This document shows, piece after piece, positions 33,840-47,200 of a stretch of 64,000 bases of DNA. The position numbers were made by a program, and so were the translations under genes. Origin of the DNA: Bimastos eiseni. Its lineage: Eukaryota; Annelida; Clitellata; Crassiclitellata; Lumbricidae. The DNA lies in NCBI GenBank assembly GCA_959347315.1, contig OY365818.1:4281942-4345941 (forward strand), written 5' to 3'. Numbering within the stretch: position 1 is the first letter of the stretch; each line of letters opens with the position of its first letter. The notes under the pieces are model-generated. The model was not told the origin of the DNA. It made no database searches and saw only the letters and a program-made list of their open reading frames with translations.

Positions 33840-33902
33840 CTCCTCCTCCTCCTCCTCCTCCTCCTCCTCCTTCTCCTCCTCCTCCTCCTCCTCCTCCTTC
33901 AT
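33840..33902. repeat. (CTC)n trinucleotide run
   Basis: About 60 bp of CTC with one TTC; gives artefactual poly-Pro/poly-Leu frames. Confidence 0.95.
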
Positions 33903-34627
33903 CCTCTTGTAGCCGCCCCCTTCCATCATCCAGTCCAAGATCAATGTTCTTGGTCTTCGTCTGGTCTATTATCCTTTTATTTTCCCATCGATGATGTTTC
34001 GCCCCTTAGTAGACTACGTACCCTATCCGTCTCCTTCGCCGTTCTCTTGTTGTCTTCGATCGACCCCTATTTATAGGCCTATTTGCTTCTCAATATAAAT
34101 TATATTAATTACTCGTCAATATAAATAGAAATTCCAGAATGATAAATGCATCAGTTGGCAATAGGCATAGACGCCGACTCCACAGGGGCAACAGGGACAT
34201 TCGCCCCAGTACTTGTCAGGGTACTGGGACGCAGCAAATACTCTCGTCCCAGTACTTTTTCAGACATTCAAATTTATTGCAAAATAATATCATGCTTGGT
34301 AGAGAACGTGGAAGAATTCCCTCCCCACAGCCTGTTCTTCTTCTGGAAACAGCACGCTCTGATGCAAATGTAGCGGAACGTAATATATCTTCCTACGAAG
34401 TCGGGAGAGGAAATGGTGTGAGACAGGACACTGTCCCCTCTCTCGGTTCCTGCTCCTGTCTCAGCTCCTGCCCTTCTCTCTGTTCTAGCCTCCTCTCTCG
34501 GCTCCTGCGGCTTCGGCTACCTTCGATTGATTGAACACCGAAGCATCAACAATTTGGCTCACTAGTGAAGAAACGGCGTAACTACGGCGAATGGTGAATT
34601 CTGGTCTATTATAACCCACCTAACGCA

Positions 34628-34710
34628 GCCACCATCGTAATCTCCAAATTTCTAAAGCGAAACTCAAAAGTCAAGTGTAGAGCATCAGCATATTTGTAAG
34701 CGCTGTGTTC
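34628..34710 (-). mobile_element. Truncated LINE 3' end, minus strand
   Basis: CGTAATCTCCAAATTTCTAA followed by AGCGAAACTCAAAAGTCAAG is the reverse complement of the 5055 unit's end, with substitutions. Confidence 0.6.
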
Positions 34711-35095
34711 GAACTGTAGTACGAAAGGCCTAACCATAGGTTACAGAGTCCTTGTTAGTTTGAAATCTCAATTAATTGCCTACGTACGACTCTAAGATCA
34801 ATTTTCATCATTTTATTAATTTTCATAAAGTTAAAATTCCTTTGTAATAAATTTCTCCTTCGCCCTATCCCTGGCCATCAATCATTGGACATAAGTAATG
34901 TAGTTTTCTTCAATCAATAAGTTAAAACCTTAAAATAGTAAAAGTTGTGAACCGCTACACACCAAACTATTCAATTTTTTTTCTAAGGTGGGTAGTAACT
35001 CACGGCTCACAACTTAAGGACGTTTCATTTTCGCCCTATAATAGAATACATACATTCCATTCCTTATATAGTCCATCGCAGACAAGAACATTAAT

Positions 35096-35418
35096 CGGAC
35101 AAGGGTCGAATTAACCCGATGATTCAGAGCACACTGAGTATTACGGGCCGACCGAACTAGCCAATCAGCCACGTTGGGTGCAACAACCGAACGAGTATCC
35201 AAGAGTTGAGCGTTGAGCCACGCTGCAAGGAACAGATCTCGTGGTGTTGAGAGATGTTGTTAGAACGACATCATACACCAATGGGCGATTAGCCCATGGT
35301 TGTTGACTGGTTAATTGAGGGATAAAGCACTGTTGCATCCGGTGGCTGATTGGCTAGATCGGTCGGCCCATAACACTCAGTGTGCTCTGAATCATCGGGT
35401 TAATTCGACCTTCGTCCG
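35096..35418. repeat. Inverted pair of tRNA-like SINE heads
   Basis: Left arm 35096-35185 and right arm 35330-35418 are reverse complements with few differences; both contain GTGGCTGATTGGCTAG and ACTCAGTGTGCTCTGAATCA. The spacer includes a short palindrome TGGGCGATTAGCCCA (35282-35296). The right copy continues as a SINE body to about 35570. Confidence 0.85.
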
Positions 35419-35570
35419 AGTCGTCAGTCACTGTGTGGGGACCTTGAGCAAGTCCTTCGCGCACAATAATATTGCTCTGCAGTACAACTGGAATTGCGCC
35501 GTCGAGGCGTGTGCACTTCTGAGCAAAAGATGTTGGAAGAAGGGTGTATCAAACTTCAGAGAGAAAAAAT
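35330..35570 (+). mobile_element. tRNA-derived SINE
   Basis: Head GGTGGCTGATTGGCTAGATC (A-box-like), degenerate B box, then GGGGACCTTGAGCAAGTCCT, CGCCGTCGAGGC and AGCAAAAGATGTTGGAAGAA. A second copy in opposite orientation lies at 57640-57800 and has the better B box GGGTTCGACCC. Confidence 0.7.
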
Positions 35571-35845
35571 TACAATTGGGGTGTTTTCGGTTGAAATTGC
35601 TCGAGGAATGGGGGAATCGGGGAGAGGAATGACAGGGCTGGATAAGCGATCATATCACCGGATCATGAGAACTAAATTCTTGCCCCAATACCTTTTACCA
35701 AAAGTCGGCGCCTATGGCCCATAGGAACAATAATGGGTATGGCCAAATATATTCCCTTCATATGAAGTCAATTATTGGAGCAACCTAAACTATAGACAAC
35801 GTAAACTATAGACAACGTAAACTATAGACATGCGTCAGTAGGCCC

Positions 35846-36680
35846 TATACATACATACATACATACATACATACATACATACATACATACATACATACAT
35901 ACATACATACATACATACATACATACATACATACATACATACATACATACATACATACATACATACATACATACATACATACATACATACATACATACAT
36001 ACATACATACATACATACATACATACATACATACATACATACATACATACATACATACATACATACATACATACATACATACATACATACATACATACAT
36101 ACATACATACATACATACATACATACATACATACATACATACATACATACATACATACATACATACATACATACATACATACATACATACATACATACAT
36201 ACATACATACATACATACATACATACATACATACATACATACATACATACATACATACATACATACATACATACATACATACATACATACATACATACAT
36301 ACATACATACATACATACATACATACATACATACATACATACATACATACATACATACATACATACATACATACATACATACATACATACATACATACAT
36401 ACATACATACATACATACATACATACATACATACATACATACATACATACATACATACATACATACATACATACATACATACATACATACATACATACAT
36501 ACATACATACATACATACATACATACATACATACATACATACATACATACATACATACATACATACATACATACATACATACATACATACATACATACAT
36601 ACATACATACATACATACATACATACATACATACATACATACATACATACATACATACATACATACATACATACATACAT
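35846..36680. repeat. Uninterrupted (ATAC)n array, ~835 bp
   Basis: About 208 perfect tetranucleotide copies with no substitution in the given sequence. All three minus-strand frames are open through it and give MYVC repeats; these are not proteins. It is preceded by two and a half copies of AACTATAGACAACGTAA (35787-35830). Confidence 0.98.
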
Positions 36681-37588
36681 GTGTACATAGCCTGCGACCT
36701 ACATGTGTAGGCCTACATACATGCCCATTATGTGGATGCAGTTTGACCTGCTTTAACATGACCTTTGGAATCGGACTCTTAACATCCAGCTAACATCATT
36801 GTGACCTACCACGACCCACGTACAACACAACGGAACGATCGACGCGTAAGTTAAATGAGAATTAGACAAGGAAAACAACCAGTAGGTGAATTGAGCCTCA
36901 ACTTTTCCTGTGGCAACGTAAGGTTAACCATCAATTCAACTTACGTAGTCCGTGGACATGGTTTCCTGTTACGACAAATTACGCGTAAACATGGGCGCCT
37001 GAAAGGGAATACCTTTGGCCAAATTAAGACAATCGACGATTGACAATTAGCATGAAAACCCTGATATCCAAACAGTGATCACAGTCATTGAGTATAAGGC
37101 TGACCCACATTGCCCCATATTGGTTGACCTAAAAACCGGGGTCCATACAGCTAGTCCAAGGTCGGCCTAATTAACTAACGTGGCTATCATGCAGGAATTG
37201 GTAGGAAACAAAGGGATGATGACTACGAATGATACTGGTGATGAAGATTGAAGATGTAATGTAAAAATTAAAATGCTGCAGCTGCTGATGTTATGTAACT
37301 TATGATGATGAAGCCCATACTGCTGTTACTGTTGCTAATGATGATGACTACGAGGAGTCTTGCCGACGATGATAATGATGACGATCAACAGTGACATGGT
37401 GATGTATCGAGTTCCCACTCTGTCAGCAATTTCATGGGTATGGTATGAGAATCATGTTTGTTCTGCATGGGCCACATAGAGTATCCCATCTGGGATAAAT
37501 TTCACAGATTTATTGTCACAGTTTATTTTTAATAGACCCTACGTTGACAACGCTTTGTTACCTCGCATTAGATCAGTAACGACTCACG

Positions 37589-37655
37589 ATTGGCCAGCAC
37601 TCCAGTCACGTGTACCAATTGCAACCAATCAGACCATTACACGTGAGTGACGTAA
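37589..37655 (+). promoter_or_regulatory. Calnexin promoter with ER-stress-type elements
   Basis: Within 67 bp there are ATTGG (37589), CACGTG (37607), CCAAT (37615 and 37625), a second CACGTG (37640) and TGACGTAA (37648). CCAAT at 37625 is followed after exactly nine bases by ACACG (37639-37643), one mismatch from the ERSE consensus CCAAT-N9-CCACG, and TGACGTAA resembles CRE/UPRE sites. This fits unfolded-protein-response control, which is established for vertebrate calnexin/calreticulin genes; here it is inference from motifs and position. Confidence 0.55.
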
Positions 37656-37679
37656 CTTCTCCGGGCGTGTGTACTGGTA

Positions 37680-37787
37680 GATGTCCAAATTGTCGCCGAT
37701 ATTTGTTGCAGAGTTGCTGTAATTCGTGCGATTTAATTCGCATTTAAATAGTATTTGCGACGAACACAGACATTCTAGGAGTAAATT
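37680..37787 (+). other. Candidate non-coding first exon of calnexin
   Basis: Lies between the promoter motifs and possible donors GTAAAT (37781) or ATT|GTAAGC (37788), which would splice to the acceptor TGTGCAG at 38274. Start site not determinable from sequence. Confidence 0.35.
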
Positions 37788-38274
37788 GTAAGCGTTGTTT
37801 TTCAGATTTCTTTTTAGTTGATTGGATCGTTATGTTAACCGGTGCGATTGATTAAGAACGGCAGGATAGTTGCTTCATTATCGCTCACCGCTACAGTTAA
37901 AGCCCCATGGCGATGCGTTTTGTTACGGTTATCTGTAATTTAATATAAAACACTAATTTCTTTGGCCACTGAAGATTTTTGGCCAGGTTAACCAGTTTAG
38001 CCGAAATTGAGCGTGCCAGAGGGCAGACGAAAGTGAAAGCCGTGTCGGCGTCAGTTGCTGAATCATGCGCCGGCCATAAAGCAGGTCGTCGTGACCTAGT
38101 GATACGCGTCGATGTTAACTGAGGTTGAGCGCTCAGCAATGCTGCAGTGCGTTGAGTATCGGTTTAGTGGAGCTTGTTTGTAGAAACTCTTGACTGTATC
38201 AGTAATCGCTTCGAATATTAAATAATTGCTCTTTAACTACTAACGTTTTCTTGTGATGTGATAATTATGTGCAG

Positions 38275-41200
38275 AGTTTGGTGGTTGCTAATAAGATGAA
38301 GACTTCGCTGGTTTTTGTTGGCCTCGTTCTGTTGGTCGGTCTGGCCTACGTTCGTGATGTCGTCTGTCAAGACGAAGATTTCGAGGACACGGGTGCCGCA
38401 GGAGCTGAAAGCGTGAACCCAGAGGAAGCACCAAAAGCACCCAGGGAGAGGGTGAATACATACTCTGGGCTACCTTACTTGTTTGGCACCATATTCATAT
38501 TCTCAAGATTTCTACGGCGTCCAAAAAACCCAAGTTGTTGCAGGAACCAGCTTATTCAAAGGGGCTTAAATTGTGTTCATCAGTCCTTGTTTATGGATGT
38601 GGCATGGTGGCTGATTGGTTAGTTGTATTATCTATTGCATAGTGTGATAGATGTAAAACGACTGTCACTCTTGCCTTTTGTGGGACGCAATTGCCAATTG
38701 GGTGGAATGCTCACCTTGTAACATGGGGAGTATGGGTATAGGCCTTCTCATCTGCGGGAGTTGCGGTGTGGAGACCACGACCGAGTTCTTTCACAATTGC
38801 TCATCTCAGTCGACTCTCACATCTTCATTAGCTAGTGATACCTAGCAAATGCATTATGATAGTAATATTTATTCAAACACTACAGAAGCTTCCAGAGTAA
38901 TGTAATCGAGCATTTGTATAGCACTACTAACATTCAACCGTGCTCTCAACGCCATTGAGAGCAGAACATATATATGTATGTGTTAAAGGCAATGTGTCAA
39001 ACAGGGATTTTGTAAAATTCCTGATTTCTTAGATTTCAGGCAATATGTAAAATCACCCATTTATGGTTAGGATTAGAGTTAGGGTTAGTGTAGAGTTAGG
39101 GTGTTACAGATTGCCTAGGCATTTTACAAAATCCCTAATTTGACACATTGCCTGTAACATATGTACGTACATATGTGTATATTTTAGATATATTTCTGTA
39201 TGTGTATATGAAAGTTTGTATGTGTGTGTGTTTGTGTGTATGTATGTGTGTCTGCATGTTTGTATGAATGTATGCACTTATGAAGATACCCAATATAGTG
39301 CTTTTAAGTGTCTCAAAAAGCCGCTTCTCACATGGCAGATCATAACAATTGCATTCTAAGACGGTTTGAGAATGTCCGTTGCTTGTTGTAAAGGTTGTGC
39401 TATATATGGATTCCATTGCAACTTCACTTTTATTTCAGATGATTCTGAATTCAAAATAAATGCCATAAAATCTAATATTTTAAGTCTTGTCTGAGAGAAT
39501 CTGTTTCTGGGTTGTAGCCTTTATACTACCCACCTGTGGTTAAGGGTAACAGTTTCTTCACTGAAGCCTTCGAAAGCAAAGCTGCCTTCAAGAAAAGGTA
39601 GTGCTTGTTGACATACTGCCTTATATTGTGGGTCTTTTGTGTCTATTTTTAACATGTTATCATTCCAGTTGTTGTTTTTATTTATTTAATATGCATTATT
39701 ATTTTTCTGGAGATCTTACAACACATGCCAAACCTGTAAATCTGAATATTCAGTGCAGTTCAATATTAGAAGATAAATCACCTATTCTGTCCTAGAGAAA
39801 TATGTTCTTGGTTCTTAATGGAAATACTGGATATTTTGATTTATTGTAATATATAATTTATATGTATATTTATATAATTTGTTATATGCCTATCTGATTA
39901 TTTGGGATATTTGTGGGAGAATTCTGGGGTGTTTTTTGACTGTACTGGTTCTGAGCTGTTCTCTCTTGTGATCTTTATTGACTCACTGTTACTTGATCTC
40001 TAATCATGGAGATCAGCCAGCCGACTTAACTTTGACTCTTTCAAGACTGAACTGATCTGGTTGGATCGAAACAGCAGCTCCTATAACTTAACCTCCCACT
40101 TCTGATGTCCTAAGGTCCACGGATCCTGGCTTCACTTATTCACCCATAACTTGAGTGTCACCCATAGTTGTTAAATTTGTTTTCTGTCGATTGACCCCAG
40201 AGAAGATCTCCAATGACCCCTACACCATTTATTTTCTATCGTGAGCCCTTCTATGCAAATGACTTACCTCACTCAATCCTTAGTAAGCTTTCAGTCAGGG
40301 TCCCACTCTTCGTTGCCTGAAAACTTTATTATTTCATCGGGGCTATCAGACTGAGAGCACTTTTGAATATATAGTACTGTAAGAGACGCTTTAAATACAG
40401 ATTCTTAGACACAATCTTATAATACAGTTATCATATTTCTTACATTTTAGAAAATTCTGTAAAAATAACCTGCATGATAGTTGTTCACTGTGACTGTTTG
40501 TCTTTCTGCTCAGATGGATTTTATCGCAGTCTAAAAAGGAAGGCACTGATGAAGCCATTGCCAAATATGATGGTGAGTCAGAGCTGCAATGTACTGAAAC
40601 AGGGCTGTGTGAAATACGGCAACGTTACGGTTTATTTCACATCTGTTTTAACTGAGGTCCTTAGACTTTTAAAAATGATGTGAGTCAAAGTTGGAATTTA
40701 TTGAACTGGAATTTTCAGTTACCGGTAAATGAGGTAATGTAAGGTAAATAATTACTTTACAGTATATCTCTTTAGACAGTAATCCTCAGTTTAATAGGAG
40801 TAGGTTTGTGGGTTCTATGTTAATCTGGTATGCAGAAGTGTATATCAATATTCATGGAACGTTGCTGAGCGAGTGCTGTAATAAATAACTTCTATTGAGC
40901 TATAATGAGACATTTCTATAGCATCCCTTCAAGAGGCGCTCTCTGCCCTGGCCTATATGATTTCATTGTAACGAATATAATGCCTCAGTTTGCAAAACTA
41001 TGTATGCAGGAGATCAGTCCATAAGGTCAGCCCCTTAGATATCTAATCTCGTTTCACAATCTAGCAGTTATTGGTAGAAAGTTTTCAAATATCTCTTGTC
41101 ACTGGTGTTCAGAATCTATTATACTTAGGACACTGACATTAGCAACATGGCAGTATCTACAGTATGCGCATGGTAGATGTGAGTTCAATGTAGATTGTTT

Positions 41201-44200
41201 GGTATGTAATTTTACATTTTTAGGACAATGGAACGTTGAAGAACCAAATGATAATCCGCTGAAAAATGACTTGGGACTTGTGCTGAAGGTATTCAAACCT
41301 AATTTTTTGTCGTCTGAAAGTTATATATGAATTAAAGTTTGACTTCGGAATTGAGTTGATGTGTGAAAATATTTTGAAAGTGGCATTTGATTTGTGGACA
41401 TGATAGCTCACTGGTTAGAATGTTTGTCTTGTAACATGGAGAGCACAGGTTTGAGCCTCTGCTGTGTGAGCATCTTGAGCAAATCACTCACAATTGCTCA
41501 GATTGATGCTTAGTCATTTATTAAACAGTGGTACTTAATTAATGTGTATATAATATTAAGATAATAATCTGATTTGTATTTGTAGTTCTGTATTTATAAA
41601 TTAAAATTGTGCCTCTTTTCACAGGATCTACTCAACATGTGTGTATGAAACATGTCGAGCGAGCGATATTGATGATATTTTTATTCATAATAAATATTTC
41701 TAAACCAGTTGGCAGTTTTTATTTTATCGCTTTGGAGATTCATGATTAATGTGCTTTTATTTTTGCAAAACTTGACTGGGCATTGGGCAAGTTGCACTGG
41801 TTGGGTGATGTCTTAGGCTATCTATCACAGTTTGCTTCTTTGCGAGGTTCTGAAAAACACTATATATAAATTACCATGTCCACTCATTCATTCTTCTTGT
41901 TTATCATCTGCAGTATTCAGACATTTGAGAGAATTGGCATTGTAAGGCTAATATTTATGTATGAAATCATCTGATTTCAGTCCAAAGCCAAGCATCATGC
42001 CGTATCCGCTAACCTTAAGAAACCATTCGAATTCAGTGGAAAGCCGTTTATCGTGCAGTAAGTTTCCCATACTCTGTTTGCTAATAAACAATATAGCTGT
42101 ATGGTTCAGGGTAAGATTCTGACAGGAGTATAGAGGACTTAGCATAGAGCAAAGATAGTAAGTTCTGTATTATATGTGGTAGGGATGTACTATCTACAGG
42201 TAGAGAAATCAAGGAGACTATTGTGTTACATAGAAATTAATTAGTAAATTTGACCATTTAAGCAGGAGATACTAATAAATCTGTAATTTTTTTGCATAAT
42301 CAGTTAGTTATTCAGTTTACTGATAAATTTTTATAATCTGACAGTTTCTGGCTTGATAATAGAATCTGATTTTTGATCTGCATGTTAAACTTTTCAGATA
42401 CGAAGTGAAGTTTCAAGAGGGGCAAGAGTGCGGAGGTGCATACATTAAGCTGCTCTCAAAAACCAGTGATTTAGACCTTGTAAGTTTGTACAGCATTTTC
42501 TAAGACTAGGATGAATGGTGAATCTGCTGTGGTGATTGATTTGTAAGTAAGTAAGTATATTCTTTATTACCGTCTGCAAACGCACTACGGGTAAATGACA
42601 AAAAACAATAGTATTTATATAAAAGTTATATAAATTTGTAAAAGAAAGTGTTCATTTCAACCACTCATGTCGAATCTATATGCAGGTGGGCAATAATGAG
42701 GAAACGAATATAACATGAATAGGGCCGGGGTGAGAAATGAACTTAGGCAAAAATGGTTACCTTAAGATGACAATTGATTTAGATGAAAACAGCAGCTGTG
42801 AATGGCACAAGTCACTCCAGAAACATCATCTGGAGTGATTAGAACGCAACCCGAGAGATGGTGTTGGCACCAGACCCAATAACACCATCAGGTGAAAGGT
42901 GCTTGCTCCCAGATGTTAACGTCTTGGAGTCGGAATTTAACGGTTTCTATGACTGTTTTTGGTGTCACGTATTATAAATTGCACTGGTTACTTCTCCACA
43001 GAACAGTTAGAGTAAGGAGTTGTTCAGTTTGCCCAACTGCTGGTCTTTTTGTAGCCCAGTTTACTCTTGCTTCAATGTTTCTCTGCTTTCAGTTGATCGC
43101 CTGTTTGGTAGGCTGTGTATGTTACATGGGTCGCTTGTTAATAATGGGTCGTTTGTTGTTGTTGACCTGTCGTTTCTCATTTAATTTCTCTAAGAATCTC
43201 GCAAACCATTCTCGGTCATCAATGTTCAAAGGACTATATGCCATCCTGTTTAATGGTGGTTCGGTATTGATGAAGTGGGAGCTTTGCTGAGGTATTTTCT
43301 ATATGGGTGTTATGTAACTGTTCCATACAGTACATTAGACATGTTACTATTACTTTTCATATATGTTTGCTAAGTGTGATCTATTTATACTCTATATTAA
43401 AATATTATTTATTTATACTCTTATGTTAAGTAGACTTTATTTGTACTCTTATGTGAAGTATAATTTATTTATACTCTATGTGAAGAAAAATATATTTAGG
43501 CTCTATGTTAAGTATAATTTATTTATATTATATTTATAAGTATGATTGATTTATACTCTTAGTTGAAGTTTCATTGGTTCATACTCTTAGTTGAAGTATA
43601 TTTCATTTATATTGCATATTTAGTATAATTTATGTGTACTATATTAATTAGGATTTACTTAGGCTCTATATTAAATATAATTTATCTTTACTCTATGTTA
43701 AATATGATATTATTATGCTCTAAATTAAGTATGATTTATTAATACTCTCTTTCACTGTGTTTTTTTTTCCAGAACAAATTCAACGATAAGACATCCTACA
43801 CAATTATGTTTGGTCCAGATAAGTGTGGCAATGATCAGAAGGTACGAACTGTTTCTAATTGCTGTTCACAGAATTCTTTGTTTCACACTGGTTCTCGTTT
43901 AGTCTTATTAACTCGGATTTTATGTCACGCTCTGGTTTTATCATTAGAGCGTGTCTTTTCATCATTGGACTCAATACAATTTTAATCTCATTTGCAGCTT
44001 TCAGGTAAGTCAACGTTACTGATATGTCTGATGGTATTTTGATGTACTGCACCTTATTAGTCGTTGGTCTCCTCTCTTGGTCTGGGATGGTCTCTCCTTG
44101 GCACTATGTTTGATCCCCAGGGGCCACTCTGATGCGATCTATTGTATCCTCATAAATGTCCTTTTTGTCATGTTGGAGTTGGTGGCATTTCTGAGTAGTA

Positions 44201-47200
44201 GCTGTGTAGAGGTGCTATATAAATCTCTGTGATGAACGAATGATGTAACGTAATAAAAGTTGGTTGTAGATTAATGGATTTCTTACTTCTGTTTTTTCAG
44301 CTTCACTTTATCTTTCGACACAAGAATCCGTTGACGGGAGCTTTTGAGGTTGGTAGAGAATACATTTTTTTAAATTTTAATTTATTTTAGCTTTAAACTG
44401 TGTTAACTCATGGGTAATTATGAATAATTGACTAGTGTAGATTTTGTTTTTGGTGGTTATGACTCTTTCAGGTGAACCATTCAGACTAGTAAATTATTTC
44501 TGTACAATCTGTAAGAGTGTATTTACAATGTACAATGTAAAGACCAGATGGTTGTCTGATTTCTAGATGGGGGGGAGGGGGTTTCTAGGTTTGAACCCTG
44601 CCTGAAACTAATTGCATGAAAGTATTCGGGCAAGTCTTTAAGTCATGATTATTTGGCACTATTTGTTGATCATGAGAAACTGGTGCTATATAAATAGAAA
44701 GTTTAAAATAGAAGCTGGCATATCTTATATCTTGCCTTGTCTGTTGTTTTGATATGAACTGATATGCTTCAACTCTAATTCTCTGCGTATGATGGGAAGG
44801 ACTGCAGGTGACTGAGAATATTGATTCAGACATATAGCTTGAGACAGATGTGCTTTTTTGCATAGTATGTTAGGGCAATCTTTGTTACCATCAACAGGTT
44901 GCTGTGTTTACCCGATTGCTGCAGCTTGCAATCAATACAATTGCACGAAATGTCGTTAGTTCACCATAAATGTGTAATATGCAATTTTCCAATAGCCAAT
45001 AACCCAAGCTATTTCCAATAACCCAAGCTATTTCCAATAACCAAGCTATTTCTACATAATGTCTTTGCGATCAGCTTGTATCAGATATCTGTACATTTTA
45101 CTATAAAGGCTTGACATGTATCTATATCATATATCTTCAAAATTTCTTCCTGAAGTCTTTAGACAATAAAAACTTTATCCTGCAAGTACTGTTCAAGCTC
45201 TATTCTGAATCAAATATCTTGTAATTGGGTTGCGGTGTGCCAACCTTTGTTGCTAATAAACGAAAATCATCATCATTATTCTGTTTACCAAAAGTCTTGA
45301 TCTACCTGATATATTTTAAATCAATTATATGGGACCTGATTCTCTATTAAGTCAGAAGCATACCAAAGCATTAAACTCCATAACATTATTAAGTAAAGTA
45401 TTGCTGATGAACCCGGAAGGACACAAATAGTAGCAAGGGTCGCTGGTGTTCATGTTTCTTTAAATTCTGAGTGCTGATGATCTCGTTGCTTAATTTCTTA
45501 AGTTTCCTTTCTTTCTGCGAAATAGGAAAAACACGCCAAGAAGCCGACTGCCAATCTGGATTCGTACTTCACTGATAAGAAGACCCATCTTTACACTCTG
45601 AGTGGGTCTTTTGTTTCGGTTTTTGTTGTATTCTTGTTTTAATATGGTTGCACGTAAGTGTGCTGTCATCTTCACGATTTCATTCCTGCATTTTAACTTT
45701 GCACTTAGTTGCAGTATGCTATGTATTCCTGTTGTACTCATATAGTTACAGACTTGTCCACATTATTAATTACTGTTAATTATTGAGTTCTGTTAATCTC
45801 ACACTTTCATGTAATGACACAGCTTTCAAATGCATTACACATCCCTTGTAGCACAATTTCCAACAGGAAATCTTACATTCAATCAGAGAATATGAGCTTC
45901 CATATTCCTTGGGATGTAGTAGATTATTTTTTTTTATGTGTTGTAAAAAAATATATATATTCAGTTCTGTGGCATACATTTAGTTCAATTGAATTTTCAA
46001 GGCAACATGCATAGGTTGGCATACAATTGGTATGAATCCTGAAACTTTTTTATACTTTGTTTGTAAATAGTTGTGGACTTTAAACTGTGCTTGTGGTGTT
46101 AGCAGGAACAGACCAGCATTGATCACAGACATATAGCTGGCATGCATTTGTAGCAAATATTTATTATGAATGGGAATTAGAGTAATGTCGGTCACCATTT
46201 ATAAATGACTTTTGATCATTGATTGTTTTGAAACAGTGTTGGAGCTAAGATTTTGTTACTGATCGTATTCACTTAAAATGATATTATGTTCTAATTTTGT
46301 AGTTGTACGCCCAGATAACACATTTGAAATCTACGTTGATCAGAAACAGGTGAATTCTGGCAGTCTGCTAACCGACATGAGGTTTGTCTTTATTCACAGT
46401 CATAAGTGATTAGCACTTTTAATTGCAGTTATTGTTCTTGTGCTTCTGTCATATGCCTGGTCCTTTGCAGGCATTCGAAAAGATCAATCTTGTTTGCATT
46501 ATTACATGATGTTAACTGTATGTTGCTAGTGTAATTTGAAGCAAATGACTGTTTGATAGGCTGCTGCGATACCAGCCAAACACTGCTTAACGGTTTGGCA
46601 ATTAGATAGTCAACATTACTGAGAAAGAAATGCTTGGGGCTTTGATAAGGCTATTGTATAATGTTAATTGCTAGTTTCTTCATTTTGCTTTCGTCTGTGA
46701 ATCTTGTGTCTTATTGAGTGTCTTTGATGCTCTTTCAGTCCACCTGTGAATCCGCCAAAGGAGATTTCTGACCCAGATGACAAGAAGCCGAAAGACTGGG
46801 ATGAGCGTGAAAAGTTTGTATTGAATTGTTAAGAAGTAGTCAGCATTGAATTGTTAAGAAATAGTTGGTATTCAATTGTTAAGAAATAGTTGGTATTCAG
46901 TTGTTAGCAAGTAGTTAGTATTCAGTTGTTAATAAGTATGTATGTATCAGTCTATTTTTTATAGCACCTTATAAGAACCTCTCAAAGGCACAGTAGTTAG
47001 TTTTCTGTTGTTAACACATAGTTTGTATTCAATTGTTAGCATATAGTTGGCATTCAATTGTAATGCTCAATTAGTTGATAGTTTAACCCTACCAGCATTA
47101 TTGATTATGCCTTATACTTTAGTACATGCTGGTTGTTAAAGGGTTAACAATGTAATGTTGGTCAGTATTTATGTAGACTTCATCATTTATTGATGGTTTA

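Larger units (their letters stand above)
32118..37560. other. Intergenic spacer between TRP channel and calnexin
   Basis: 3' UTR of the channel gene presumably begins here; no decisive poly(A) signal was seen. The rest is GAAT arrays, truncated LINE 3' ends, a CTC run, the inverted SINE pair, the ATAC array and GAT-rich sequence (37200-37390). No exon is supported. Confidence 0.6.

Noticed and set aside
34139..34534. 131-codon frame with basic and serine-rich parts
   Set aside because: No splice support or motif; the end is low-complexity (SCSCLSSCPSLCSSLL).
35822..36759. Three minus-strand frames of about 280-300 codons repeating MYVC
   Set aside because: Pure translation of the ATAC array; all three frames are open only because the four-base unit contains no stop.
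41398..41480. tRNA gene
   Set aside because: A and B boxes are tRNA-like, but no acceptor stem or proper anticodon arm can be folded and SINE body sequence follows. The same holds for 5400, 44590, 47700, 50520 and 52480.
42892..43290. 132-codon frame in a calnexin intron, with [14 protein letters not shown]
   Set aside because: The LHWL stretch faintly recalls LINE reverse transcriptase, but no other motif follows; too weak to call.
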